This document shows positions 39,601 through 51,400 of a stretch of 64,000 nt of DNA, one piece after another. Position numbers and translations under genes: made by a program. The stretch covers positions 11,606,501 to 11,670,500 of the forward strand of contig OY756958.1 of assembly GCA_963580455.1 (NCBI GenBank), in the 5' to 3' direction. The DNA comes from Euonymus europaeus. Lineage: Eukaryota; Streptophyta; Magnoliopsida; Celastrales; Celastraceae. The notes below the pieces were generated by a model that worked only from the letters and a program-made list of their open reading frames with translations, did no database searches and was not told the DNA's origin. The first letter of the stretch is position 1. The number at the start of each line of letters is the position of its first letter.

Positions 39601-42600
39601 CAAAACCCCAACTTTCTATGACAAATGGACAAAACCGTTTAAAGCTCCTCCATAGAAAGAGTTGTGCAACTTCGGACAATTGAAAATTGCACGGTGTACA
39701 CTTTTTATTGTTATTCTATGTCAAATTTTACGAGTATAAGCTTCCTAGATTATTTCGATGCCAAAACCCCAACTTTTTATGACAAATGGACAAAACCGTT
39801 TAAAGCTCCTCCATAGAGTGAGTTGGGAAACTTCGGACTATCAAAGTTGCTCGGTGTACACTTTTTATTGTTCTTCTATGTCAAATTTTATGACTATAAG
39901 CATCCTAGATTATTTCGATGCCAAAACCCCAACTTTTTATGACAAATGGACAAAAACGTTAAAAGCTCATCCATAGAGAGAGTTGTGCAACTTTGGACTA
40001 TCGATGTTGGTCGGTGTACACTTTCTATTGTTCTTCTATGTCAAATTTTACGAGTATAAGCTTCCTAGATTATTTCGATGTGAAAACACCAACTTTACAA
40101 GACAAATGGACAAAAACGTTAAAAGCTCCTCCATAAAGAGAATTGAGCAACTTTTAATCATCAAAGTCGCTCGATGTACACTTTTTATTGTTCTTCTATG
40201 TCAAATTTTACGAGTATATGCTTTGTGGATTATTTTGATGCCAAAATCCGAACTTTCTATGACAAATGAACAAAAACATTAAAAGCTCCTCCATAGAGAG
40301 AGTTGTGCAACTTCGGACTATCAAAATTGCTCGGTATACACTTTTTATTGTTATTCTATGTCAAATTTTACGAGTATAAGCTTCCTAGATTATTTCGATG
40401 CCAAAACACCAACTATCAATGACAAAGGGACAAAACCGTTTAAAGCTCCTCCATAGAGTGAGTTGAGCAACTTCGGACTATCAAAGTTGCTCGTTGTACA
40501 CTTTTTGTTTTTCTTCTATGTCAAATTTTACGAGTATATGCTTCCTGGATTATTTCGATGCCAAAACACAAAATATCAATAACAAATCGACAAAACCGTT
40601 AAAAGCTACTCCATAGAGAGAGTTGAGCAACTTCCGACCATAAAAGTTGCTCGGTTTACACTTTTTATTGTTATTCTATGTCAAATTTTACAAGTATAAG
40701 CTTCCAAGATTATTTCGATGACATAACCCCAACTTTCTATGACAAATGGACAAAACCGTTTAAAGCTTCTCCATTGAGTGAGTTGAGCAACTTCGGACTA
40801 TCAAAGTTGTCCGGTGTACACTTTTTATTGTTCTTCTAGTTCAAATTTTACGAGTATAAGCTTCCTAGATTATTTCGATTCCAAAACCCCAACTTTCTAT
40901 GACAAATGGACAAAACCGTTTAAAGCTACTCCATAGAGAGAGTTGAGCAACTTCGGACCAGAAAAGTTGCTCGGTGTACACTTTTTACTGTTCTTCTATG
41001 TAAATATTTCTGACTATAAGCATCCTAGATTATTTCGATGCCAAAACCCCAACTTTCTATGATAAATGGACAAAAACATTAAAAGCTCCTCCATGGAAAG
41101 AGTTGTGCAACTTCGGACTATCAAAGGTTCTCGGTGTACACTTTTTATTGTTCTTCTATGTCAAATTTTACGAGTATAAGCTTCCTAGATTATTTCGATG
41201 CCAAAACCACAACTTTCTATGACAAATGGACAAAACCGTTTAAAGCTTCTCCATTGAGTGAGTTGAGCAACTTCGGACTATCAAAGTTGCTCGGTGTACA
41301 CTTTTTATTGCTCTTCTAGTTCAAATTTTACGAGTATAAGCTTCCTAGATTATTTCGATTCCAAAACCTCAACTTTCTATGAAAAATGGACAAAACCGTT
41401 TAAAGCTACTCCATAGAGAGAGTTGAGCAACTTCGGACCAGAAAAGTTGCTCGGTGTACACTTTTTACTGTTCTTCTATGTAAATATTTCTGACTATAAG
41501 CATCCTAGATTATTTCGATGCCAAAACCCCAACTTTCTATGATAAATGGACAAAAACATTAAAAGCTCCTCCATGGAAAGAGTTGTGCAACTTCGGACTA
41601 TCAAAGGTTCTCGGTGTACACTTTTTATTGTTCTTCTATGTCAAATTTTACGAGTATAAGCTTCCTAGATTATTTCGATGCCAAAACCACAACTTTCTAT
41701 GACAAATGGACAAAACCGTTTAAAGCTTCTCCATTGAGTGAGTTGAGCAACTTCGGACTATCAAAGTTGCTCGGTGTACACTTTTTATTGCTTTTCTAGT
41801 TCAAATTTTACGAGTATAAGCTTCCTAGATTATTTCGATTCCAAAACCTCAACTTTCTATGACAAATGGACAAAACCGTTTAAAGCTACTCCATAGAGAG
41901 AGTTGTGCAACTTCGGACCATAAAAGTTGCTCGGTGTACACTTTTTATTGTTATTCTATGTCAAATTTTACGAGTATAAGCTTCCAAGATTATTTCGATG
42001 CCATAACCCCAACTTTCTATGACAAATGGACAAAACTGTTTAAAGCTTCTCCATTGAGTGAGTTGATCAACTTCGGACTATCAAAGTTGCTCGGTGTACA
42101 CTTTTTGTTGTTCTTCTATGTCAAATTTTACGAGTATATGCCTCCTGGATTATTTCGATGCCAAAACACAAAATATCAATAACAATTCGACAAAACCGTT
42201 AAAAGCTACTCCATAGAGAGAGTTGAGCAACTTCCGACCATAAAAGTTGCTCGATTTACACTTTTTATTGTTATTCTATTTCAAATTTTACAAGTATAAG
42301 CTTCCAAGATTATTTCGATGACATAACCCCAACTTTCTATGACAAATGGACAAAACCGTTTAAAGCTTCTCCATTGAGTGAGTTGAGCAACTTCGGACTA
42401 TCAAAGTTGCTCGGTGTACACTTTTTATTGTTCTTCTAGTTCAAATTTTACGAGTATAAGCTTCCTAGATTATTTCGATTCCAAAACCCCAACTTTCTAT
42501 GACAAATGGACAAAACCGTTTAAAGCTACTCCATAGATAGAGTTGTGCAACTTCGGACCATAAAAGTTGCTCGGTGTACACTTTTTATTGTTATTTTATG

Positions 42601-45202
42601 TCAAATTTTACGAGTATAAGCTTCCAAGATTATTTCGATGACATAACCCCAACTTTCTATGACAAATGGGCAAAACCGTTTAAAGCTTCTCCATTGAGTG
42701 AGTTGAGCAACTTCGGACTATCAAAGTTGCTCGGTGTACACTTTTTATTGTTCTTCTAGTTCAAATTTTACGAGTATAGGCTTCCTAGATTATTTCGATT
42801 CCAAAACACCAACTTTCTATGACAAATGGACAAAACCGTTTAAAGCTACTCCATAGAGAGAGTTGAGCAACTTCGGAGCAGAAAAGGTGCCGCTGTACAC
42901 TTTTTATTGTACTTCTATGTAAATATTTCTGACTATAAGCATCCTAGATTATTTCGATGCCAAAACCCCAACTATTTATGATAAATGGACAAAAACATTA
43001 AAAGCTCCTCCATGGAAAGAGTTGTGCAACTTCGGACTATCAAAGTTGCTCGATGTACACTTTTTATTGTTCCTCTATGTCAAATTTTACGAGTATATGC
43101 TTCCTAGATTATTTCGATGCCAAAACCCCAACTTTTTATGACAAATGGACAAAACCGTTTAAAGCTCCTCCATAGAGTGAGTTGGGAAACTTCGGACTAT
43201 CAAAGTTGCTCGGTGTACACGTTTTATTGTTCTTCTATGTCAAATTTTACGACTATAAGCATCCTAGATTATTTCGATGCCAAAACCCCAACTTTTTATG
43301 ACAAATGGACAAAAACGTTAAAAGCTCATCCATAGAGAGAGTTGTGCAACTTTGGACTATCGATGTTGCTCGATGTACACTTTCTATTGTTCTTCTATGT
43401 CAAATTTTACGAGTATAAGCTTCCTAGATTATTTCGATGTGAAAACACCAACTTTACAAGACAAATGGACAAAAATGTTAGAAGCTCCTCCATAAAGAGA
43501 ATTGAGCAACTTTTAATCATCAAAGTCGCTCGGTGTACACTTTCTATTGTTCTTCTATGTCAAATTTTACGAGTATATGCTTTGTGGATTATTTTGATGC
43601 CAAAATCCGAACTTTCTATGACAAATGGACAAAAACATTAAAAGCTCCTCCATAGAGAGAGTTGTGCAACTTCGGACTATCAAAATTTCTCGGTGTACAC
43701 TTTTTATTGTTATTCTATGTCAAATTTTACGAGTATAAGCTTCCTAGATTATTTCGATGCCAAAACACCAACTATCAATGACAAAAGGACAAAACCGTTT
43801 AAAGCTCCACCATAGAGTGAGTTGAGCAACTTCGGACTATCAAAGTTGCTCGTTGTATACTTTTTGTTGTTCTTCTATGTCAAATTTTACGAGTATATGC
43901 TTCCTGGATTATTTCGATGCCAAAACACAAAATATCAATAACAAATCGACAAAACCGTTAAAAGCTACTCCATAGAGAGAGTTGAGCAACTTCCGACCAT
44001 AAAAGTTGCTCGGTTTACACTTTTTATTGTTATTCTATGTCAAATTTTACATGTATAAGCTTCCAAGATTATTTCGATGACATAACCCCAACTTTCTATG
44101 ACAAATGGACAAAACCGTTTAAAGCTTCTCCATTGAGTGAGTTGAGCAACTTCGGACTATCAAAGTTGCTCGGTGTACACTTTTTATTGTTCTTCTAGTT
44201 CAAATTTTACGAGTATAAGCTTCCTAGATTATTTCGATTCCAAAACCCCAACTTTCTATGACAAATGGACAAAACCGTTTAAAGCTACTCCATAGAGAGA
44301 GTTGTGCAACTTCGGACCATAAAAGTTGCTCGGTGTACACTTTTTATTGTTATTCTATGTCAAATTTTACAAGTATAAGCTTCCAAGATTATTTCGATGA
44401 CATAACCCCAACTTTCTATGACAAATGGACAAAACCGTTTAAAGCTTCTCCATTGAGTGAGTTGAGCAACTTCGGACTATCAAAGTTGCTCGGTGTACAC
44501 TTTTTATTGCACTTCTAGTTCAAATTTTACGAGTATAAGCTTCCTAGATTTTTTCGATTCCAAAACCTCAACTTTCTATGACAAATGGACAAAACCGTTT
44601 AAAGCTACTCCATAGAGAGAGTTGTGCAACTTCGGACCATAAAAGTTGCTTGGTGTACACTTTTTATTGTTATTCTATGTCAAATTTTACGAGTATAAGC
44701 TTCATAGATTATTTCGATGCCAAAACACCAACTATCAATTACAAAATCGACAAAACCGTTAAAAGCTACTCCATAGAGAGAGTTGAGCAACTTCGGACTA
44801 TCAAAATTGCACGGTATACACTTTTTATTGTGTTATTCTATGTCAAATTTTACGACTATAAGCATCCTAGATTATTTCGATGCCAAAACCCCAACTTTCT
44901 ATGACAAATGGACAAAAACATTAAAAGCTCCTCCATAGAAAGAGTTGTGCAACTTCGGACAATTGAAAATTGCACGGTGTACACTTTTTATTGTTATTCT
45001 ATGTCAAATTTTACGAGTATAAGCTTCCTAGATTATTTCGATGCCAAAACCCCAACTTTTTATGACAAATGGACAAAACCGTTTAAAGCTCCTCCATAGA
45101 GTGAGTTGGGAAACTTCGGACTATCAAAGTTGCTCGGTGTACACTTTTTATTGTTCTTCTATGTCAAATTTTACGACTATAAGCATCCTAGATTATTTCG
45201 AT

Positions 45203-45339
45203 GCCAAAACCCCAACTTTTTATGACAAATGGACAAAACAGTTTAAAGCTACTCCATAGAGAGAGTTGTGCAACTTTGGACTGTCGATGTTGCTCGGTGT
45301 ACACTTTCTATTGTTCTTCTATGTCAAATTTTACGAGTA
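45203..45339 (+). repeat. Junction monomer between 36-mer and 9-mer HORs
   Basis: At 45203 the sequence leaves the 36-mer path: aaaacagtttaaagctactcc replaces the expected aacaccaacaatc monomer. It passes through a chimeric monomer carrying gactgtcgatgttgctcgg and ctttctattg, then joins the 9-mer path at about 45340 (gcatcctagattatttcg). It is less than one monomer of transition, with no foreign sequence at the boundary. Confidence 0.65.
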
Positions 45340-48300
45340 TAAGCATCCTAGATTATTTCGATGTCAAAACCCCAACTTTCTATGATAAATGGACAAAAAC
45401 ATTAAAAGCTCCTCCATGGAAAGAATTGTGCAACTTCGGACTATCAAAGTTGCTCGATGTACACTTTTTATTGTTCTTCTATGTCAAATTTTACGAGTAT
45501 AAGCTTCCTAGATTATTTCGATGCCAAAACCCCAACTTTCTATGACAAATAGACAAAACCGTTTAAAGCTCCTCCATAGAGTGAGTTGTGCAACTTCGGA
45601 CTATCAAAGTTGCTCGGTGTACACTTTTTATTGTTCTTCTATGTCAAATTTTACGAGTATAAGCTTCCTAGATTATTTTGATTCCAAAACTCCAACTTTG
45701 TATGACCAAAGGACAAAACCGCTTAAAGCTACTCCATAGAGAGAGTTGAGCAACTTTGGACCATAAAACTTGCTCGGTGTACACTTTTTATTGTTCTTCT
45801 ATGTCAAATTTTATGACTATAAGCATCCTAGATTATTTCAATGCCAAAACCCGAACTTTCTATGACAAATGGACAAAAACATTAAAAGCTCCTCCATAGA
45901 GAGAGTTGTACATCTTCGGACTATCAAAATTGTACGGTATACACTTTTTATTGTTATTCTACGTCAAATTTTACGAGTATAAGCTTCCTAGATTATTTCG
46001 ATGCCAAAACCCCAACTTTCTATGACAAATGGACAAAAACATTAAAAGCTCCTCCATAGAGAGAGTTGTGCAACTTCGGACAATTGAAAATTGCACGGTG
46101 TACACTTTTTATTGTTATTCTATGTCAAATTTTACGAGTATAAGCTTCCTAGATTATTTCGATGCTAAAACACCAACTATCAATGACAAAAGGACAAAAC
46201 CGTTTAAAGCTCCATCATAGAGTGAGTTGAGCAACTTCGGACTATCAAAGTTGCTCGTTGTACACTTTTTGTTGTTCTTCTATGTCAAATTTTACGAGTA
46301 TATGCTTCCTGGATTATTTCGATGCCAAAACACAAAATATCAATAACAAATCGACAAAACCGTTAAAAGCTACTCCATAGAGAGAGTTGAGCAACTTCGG
46401 ACCATAAAAGTTGCTCGGTTTACACTTTTTATTGTTATTCTATGTCAAATTTTACAAGTATAAGCTTCCAAGATTATTTCGATGACATAACCCCAACTTT
46501 CTATGACAAATGGACAAAACCGTTTAAAGCTTCTCCATTGAGTGAGTTGAGCAACTTCGGACTATCAAAGTTGCTCGGTGTACACTTTTTATTGTTCTTC
46601 TAGTTAAAATTTTACGAGTATAAGCTTCCTAGATTATTTCGATTCCAAAACCCCAACTTTCTATGACAAATGGACAAAACCGTTTAAAGCTACTCCATAG
46701 AGAGAGTTGAGCAACTTCGGACCAGAAAAGTTGCCCGGTGTACACTTTTTATTGTTCTTCTATGTAAATATTTCTGACTATAAGCATCCTAGATTATTTC
46801 GATGCCAAAACCCCAACTTTCTATGATAAATGGACAAAAACATTAAAAGCTCCTCCATGGAAAGAATTGTGCAACTTCGGACTATCAAAGTTGCTCGATG
46901 TACACTTTTTATTGTTCTTCTATGTCAAATTTTACGAGTATAAGCTTCCTAGATTATTTCGATGCCAAAACCCCAACTTTCTATGACAAATAGACAAAAC
47001 CGTTTAAAGCTCCTCCATAGAGTGAGTTGTGCAACTTCGGACTATCAAAGTTGCTCGGTGTACACTTTTTATTGTTCTTCTATGTCAAATTTTACGAGTA
47101 TAAGCTTCCTAGATTATTTTGATTCCAAAACTCCAACTTTCTATGACCAAAGGACAAAACCGCTTAAAGCTACTCCATAGAGAGAGTTGAGCAACTTTGG
47201 ACCATAAAACTTGCTCGGTGTACACTTTTTATTGTTCTTCTATGTCAAATTTTATGACTATAAGCATCCTAGATTATTTCAATGCCAAAACCCGAACTTT
47301 CTATGACAAATGGACAAAAACATTAAAAGCTCCTCCATAGAGAGAGTTGTGCATCTTCGGACTATCAAAATTGTACGGTATACACTTTTTATTGTTATTC
47401 TATGTCAAATTTTACGAGTATAAGCTTCCTAGATTATTTCGATGCCAAAACCCCAACTTTCTATGACAAATGGACAAAAACATTAAAAGCTCCTCCATAG
47501 AGAGAGTTGTGCAACTTCGGACAATTGAAAATTGCACGGTGTACACTTTTTATTGTTATTCTATGTCAAATTTTACGAGTATAAGCTTCCTAGATTATTT
47601 CGATGCCAAAACACCAACTATCAATGACAAAAGGACAAAACCGTTTAAAGCTCCACCATAGAGTGAGTTGAGCAACTTCGGACTATCAAAGTTGCTCGTT
47701 GTACACTTTTTGTTGTTCTTCTATGTCAAATTTTACGAGTATATGCTTCCTGGATTATTTCGATGCCAAAACACAAAATATCAATAACAAATCGACAAAA
47801 CCGTTAAAAGCTACTCCATAGAGAGAGTTGAGCAACTTCGGACTATAAAAGTTGCTCGGTTTACACTTTTTATTGTTATTCTATGTCAAATTTTACAAGT
47901 ATAAGCTTCCAAGATTATTTCGATGACATAACCCCAACTTTCTATGACAAATGGACAAAACCGTTTAAAGCTTCTCCATTGAGTGAGTTGAGCAACTTCG
48001 GACTATCAAAGTTGCTCGGTGTACACTTTTTATTGTTCTTCTAGTTAAAATTTTACGAGTATAAGCTTCCTAGATTATTTCGATTCCAAAACCCCAACTT
48101 TCTATGACAAATGGACAAAACCGTTTAAAGCTACTCCATAGAGAGAGTTGAGCAACTTCGGACCAGAAAAGTTGCCCGGTGTACACTTTTTATTGTTCTT
48201 CTATGTAAATATTTCTGACTATAAGCATCCTAGATTATTTCGATGCCAAAACCCCAACTTTCTATGATAAATGGACAAAAACATTAAAAGCTCCTCCATG

Positions 48301-51300
48301 GAAAGAATTGTGCAACTTCGGACTATCAAAGTTGCTCGATGTACACTTTTTATTGTTCTTCTATGTCAAATTTTACGAGTATAAGCTTCCTAGATTATTT
48401 CGATGCCAAAACCCCAACTTTCTATGACAAATAGACAAAACCGTTTAAAGCTCCTCCATAGAGTGAGTTGTGCAACTTCGGACTATCAAAGTTGCTCGGT
48501 GTACACTTTTTATTGTTCTTCTATGTCAAATTTTACGAGTATAAGCTTCCTAGATTATTTTGATTCCAAAACTCCAACTTTCTATGACCAAAGGACAAAA
48601 CCGCTTAAAGCTACTCCATAGAGAGAGTTGAGCAACTTTGGACCATAAAACTTGCTCGGTGTACACTTTTTATTGTTCTTCTATGTCAAATTTTATGACT
48701 ATAAGCATCCTAGATTATTTCAATGCCAAAACCCGAACTTTCTATGACAAATGGACAAAAACATTAAAAGCTCCTCCATAGAGAGAGTTGTGCATCTTCG
48801 GACTATCAAAATTGTACGGTATACACTTTTTATTGTTATTCTATGTCAAATTTTACGAGTATAAGCTTCCTAGATTATTTCGATGCCAAAACCCCAACTT
48901 TCTATGACAAATGGACAAAAACATTAAAAGCTCCTCCATAGAGAGAGTTGTGCAACTTCGGACAATTGAAAATTGCACGGTGTACACTTTTTATTGTTAT
49001 TCTATGTCAAATTTTACGAGTATAAGCTTCCTAGATTATTTCGATGCCAAAACACCAACTATCAATGACAAAAGGACAAAACCGTTTAAAGCTCCACCAT
49101 AGAGTGAGTTGAGCAACTTCGGACTATCAAAGTTGCTCGTTGTACACTTTTTGTTGTTCTTCTATGTCAAATTTTACGAGTATATGCTTCCTGGATTATT
49201 TCGATGCCAAAACACAAAATATCAATAACAAATCGACAAAACCGTTAAAAGCTACTCCATAGAGAGAGTTGAGCAACTTCGGACCATAAAAGTTGCTCGG
49301 TTTACACTTTTTATTGTTATTCTATGTCAAATTTTACAAGTATAAGCTTCCAAGATTATTTCGATGACATAACCCCAACTTTCTATGACAAATGGACAAA
49401 ACCGTTTAAAGCTTCTCCATTGAGTGAGTTGAGCAACTTCGGACTATCAAAGTTGCTCGGTGTACACTTTTTATTGTTCTTCTAGTTAAAATTTTACGAG
49501 TATAAGCTTCCTAGATTATTTCGATTCCAAAACCCCAAATTTCTATGACAAATGGACAAAACCGTTTAAAGCTACTCCATAGAGAGAGTTGAGCAACTTC
49601 GGACCAGAAAAGTTGCCCGGTGTACACTTTTTATTGTTCTTCTATGTAAATATTTCTGACTATAAGCATCCTAGATTATTTCGATGCCAAAACCCGAACT
49701 TTCTATGACAAATGGACAAAAACATTAAAAGCTCCTCCATAGAGAGAGTTGTGCATCTTCGGACTATCAAAATTGTACGGTATACACTTTTTATTGTTAT
49801 TCTATGTCAAATTTTACGAGTATAAGCTTCCTAGATTATTTCGATGCCAAAACCCCAACTTTCTATGACAAATTGACAAAAACATTAAAAGCTCCTCCAT
49901 AGAGAGAGTTGTGCAACTTCGGACTATCAAAGTTGCTCGGTGTACACTTTTTATTGTTCTTCTATGTCAAATTTTACGAGTATAAGCTTCCTAGATTATT
50001 TTGATTCCAAAACTCCAACTTTCTATGACCAAAGGACAAAACCGCTTAAAGCTACTCCATAGAGAGAGTTGAGCAACTTTGGACCATAAAACTTGCTCGG
50101 TGTACACTTTTTATTGTTCTTCTATGTCAAATTTTATGACTATAAGCATCCTAGATTATTTCAATGCCAAAACCCGAACTTTCTATGACAAATGGACAAA
50201 AACATTAAAAGCTCCTCCATAGAGAGAGTTGTGCATCTTCGGACTATCAAAATTGTACGGTATACACTGTTTATTGTTATTCTATGTCAAATTTTACGAG
50301 TATAAGCTTCCTAGATTATTTCGATGCCAAAACCCCAACTTTCTATGACAAATGGACAAAAACATTAAAAGCTCCTCCATAGAGAGAGTTGTGCAACTTC
50401 GGACAATTGAAAATTGCACGGTGTACACTTTTTATTGTTATTCTATGTCAAATTTTACGAGTATAAGCTTCCTAGATTATTTCGATGCCAAAACACCAAC
50501 TATCAATGACAAAAGGACAAAACCGTTTAAAGCTCCACCATAGAGTGAGTTGAGCAACTTCGGACTATCAAAGTTGCTCGTTGTACACTTTTTGTTGTTC
50601 TTCTATGTCAAATTTTACGAGTATATGCTTCCTGGATTATTTCGATGCCAAAACACAAAATATCAATAACAAATCGACAAAACCGTTAAAAGCTACTCCA
50701 TAGAGAGAGTTGAGCAACTTCGGACCATAAAAGTTGCTCGGTTTACACTTTTTATTGTTATTCTATGTCAAATTTTACAAGTATAAGCTTCCAAGATTAT
50801 TTCGATGACATAACCCCAACTTTCTATGACAAATGGACAAAACCGTTTAAAGCTTCTCCATTGAGTGAGTTGAGCAACTTCGGACTATCAAAGTTGCTCG
50901 GTGTACACTTTTTATTGTTCTTCTAGTTAAAATTTTACGAGTATAAGCTTCCTAGATTATTTCGATTCCAAAACCCCAAATTTCTATGACAAATGGACAA
51001 AACCGTTTAAAGCTACTCCATAGAGAGAGTTGAGCAACTTCGGACCAGAAAAGTTGCCCGGTGTACACTTTTTATTGTTCTTCTATGTAAATATTTCTGA
51101 CTATAAGCATCCTAGATTATTTCGATGCCAAAACCCGAACTTTCTATGACAAATGGACAAAAACATTAAAAGCTCCTCCATAGAGAGAGTTGTGCATCTT
51201 CGGACTATCAAAATTGTACGGTATACACTTTTTATTGTTATTCTATGTCAAATTTTACGAGTATAAGCTTCCTAGATTATTTCGATGCCAAAACCCCAAC

Positions 51301-51400
51301 TTTCTATGACAAATTGACAAAAACATTAAAAGCTCCTCCATAGAGAGAGTTGTGCAACTTCGGACAATTGAAAATTGCACGGTGTACACTTTTTATTGTT
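45340..51400 (+). repeat. 9-mer higher-order repeat, 1441-bp period
   Basis: Copies start near 45340, 46781, 48222 and 49663, with a partial fifth from about 51104. The period is nine monomers plus the 1-bp insertion of the nested-hairpin class. Unit order is C, plain (ggaaagaattg), plain (atagac), J, K, plain plus nested hairpin, E-like (aaaggac), I, A, B. Copies 2 and 3 look almost identical. Copy 1 carries private changes such as ctttgtatgacc near 45698, ttgtacatcttcgg near 45907 and ttctacgtc near 45957. Copies 3 to 5 show a swapped two-monomer segment. Confidence 0.92.
49680..49922 (+). repeat. Two-monomer replacement tract in the 9-mer
   Basis: At the position where earlier copies have C-type (atgataaatgg) followed by plain monomers, this tract instead carries K-like (cccgaactttc, gtgcatcttcgg, attgtacggtatac) and the following plain monomer with aaattgacaaaaac. 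It returns to the original path at ggactatcaaagttgctcgg, so the monomer count and the 1441-bp spacing are unchanged. The same K-like text, including aaattgac, is at 51121-51345, where the path does not return. The tract looks like a conversion or a double crossover using that segment. Confidence 0.7.

Larger units (their letters stand above)
23425..45202 (+). repeat. 36-mer higher-order repeat, about 5764-bp period
   Basis: Three long copies and one shortened copy are visible. Copy 1 (23425 to about 29186) matches copy 3 (33675-39438) with a constant offset of 10250 bp. Copy 3 matches copy 4 (39439-45202) with a constant offset of 5764 bp. Copy 2 (about 29187-33674) is about 4488 bp. Indel markers are shared by the copies: gaaaaggtgccgctg (-1 bp), caattacaaaatcgac (+1 bp), attgtgttattc (+2 bp) and the nested-hairpin class (+1 bp). 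These markers explain why the period is not an exact multiple of 160. Confidence 0.9.
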
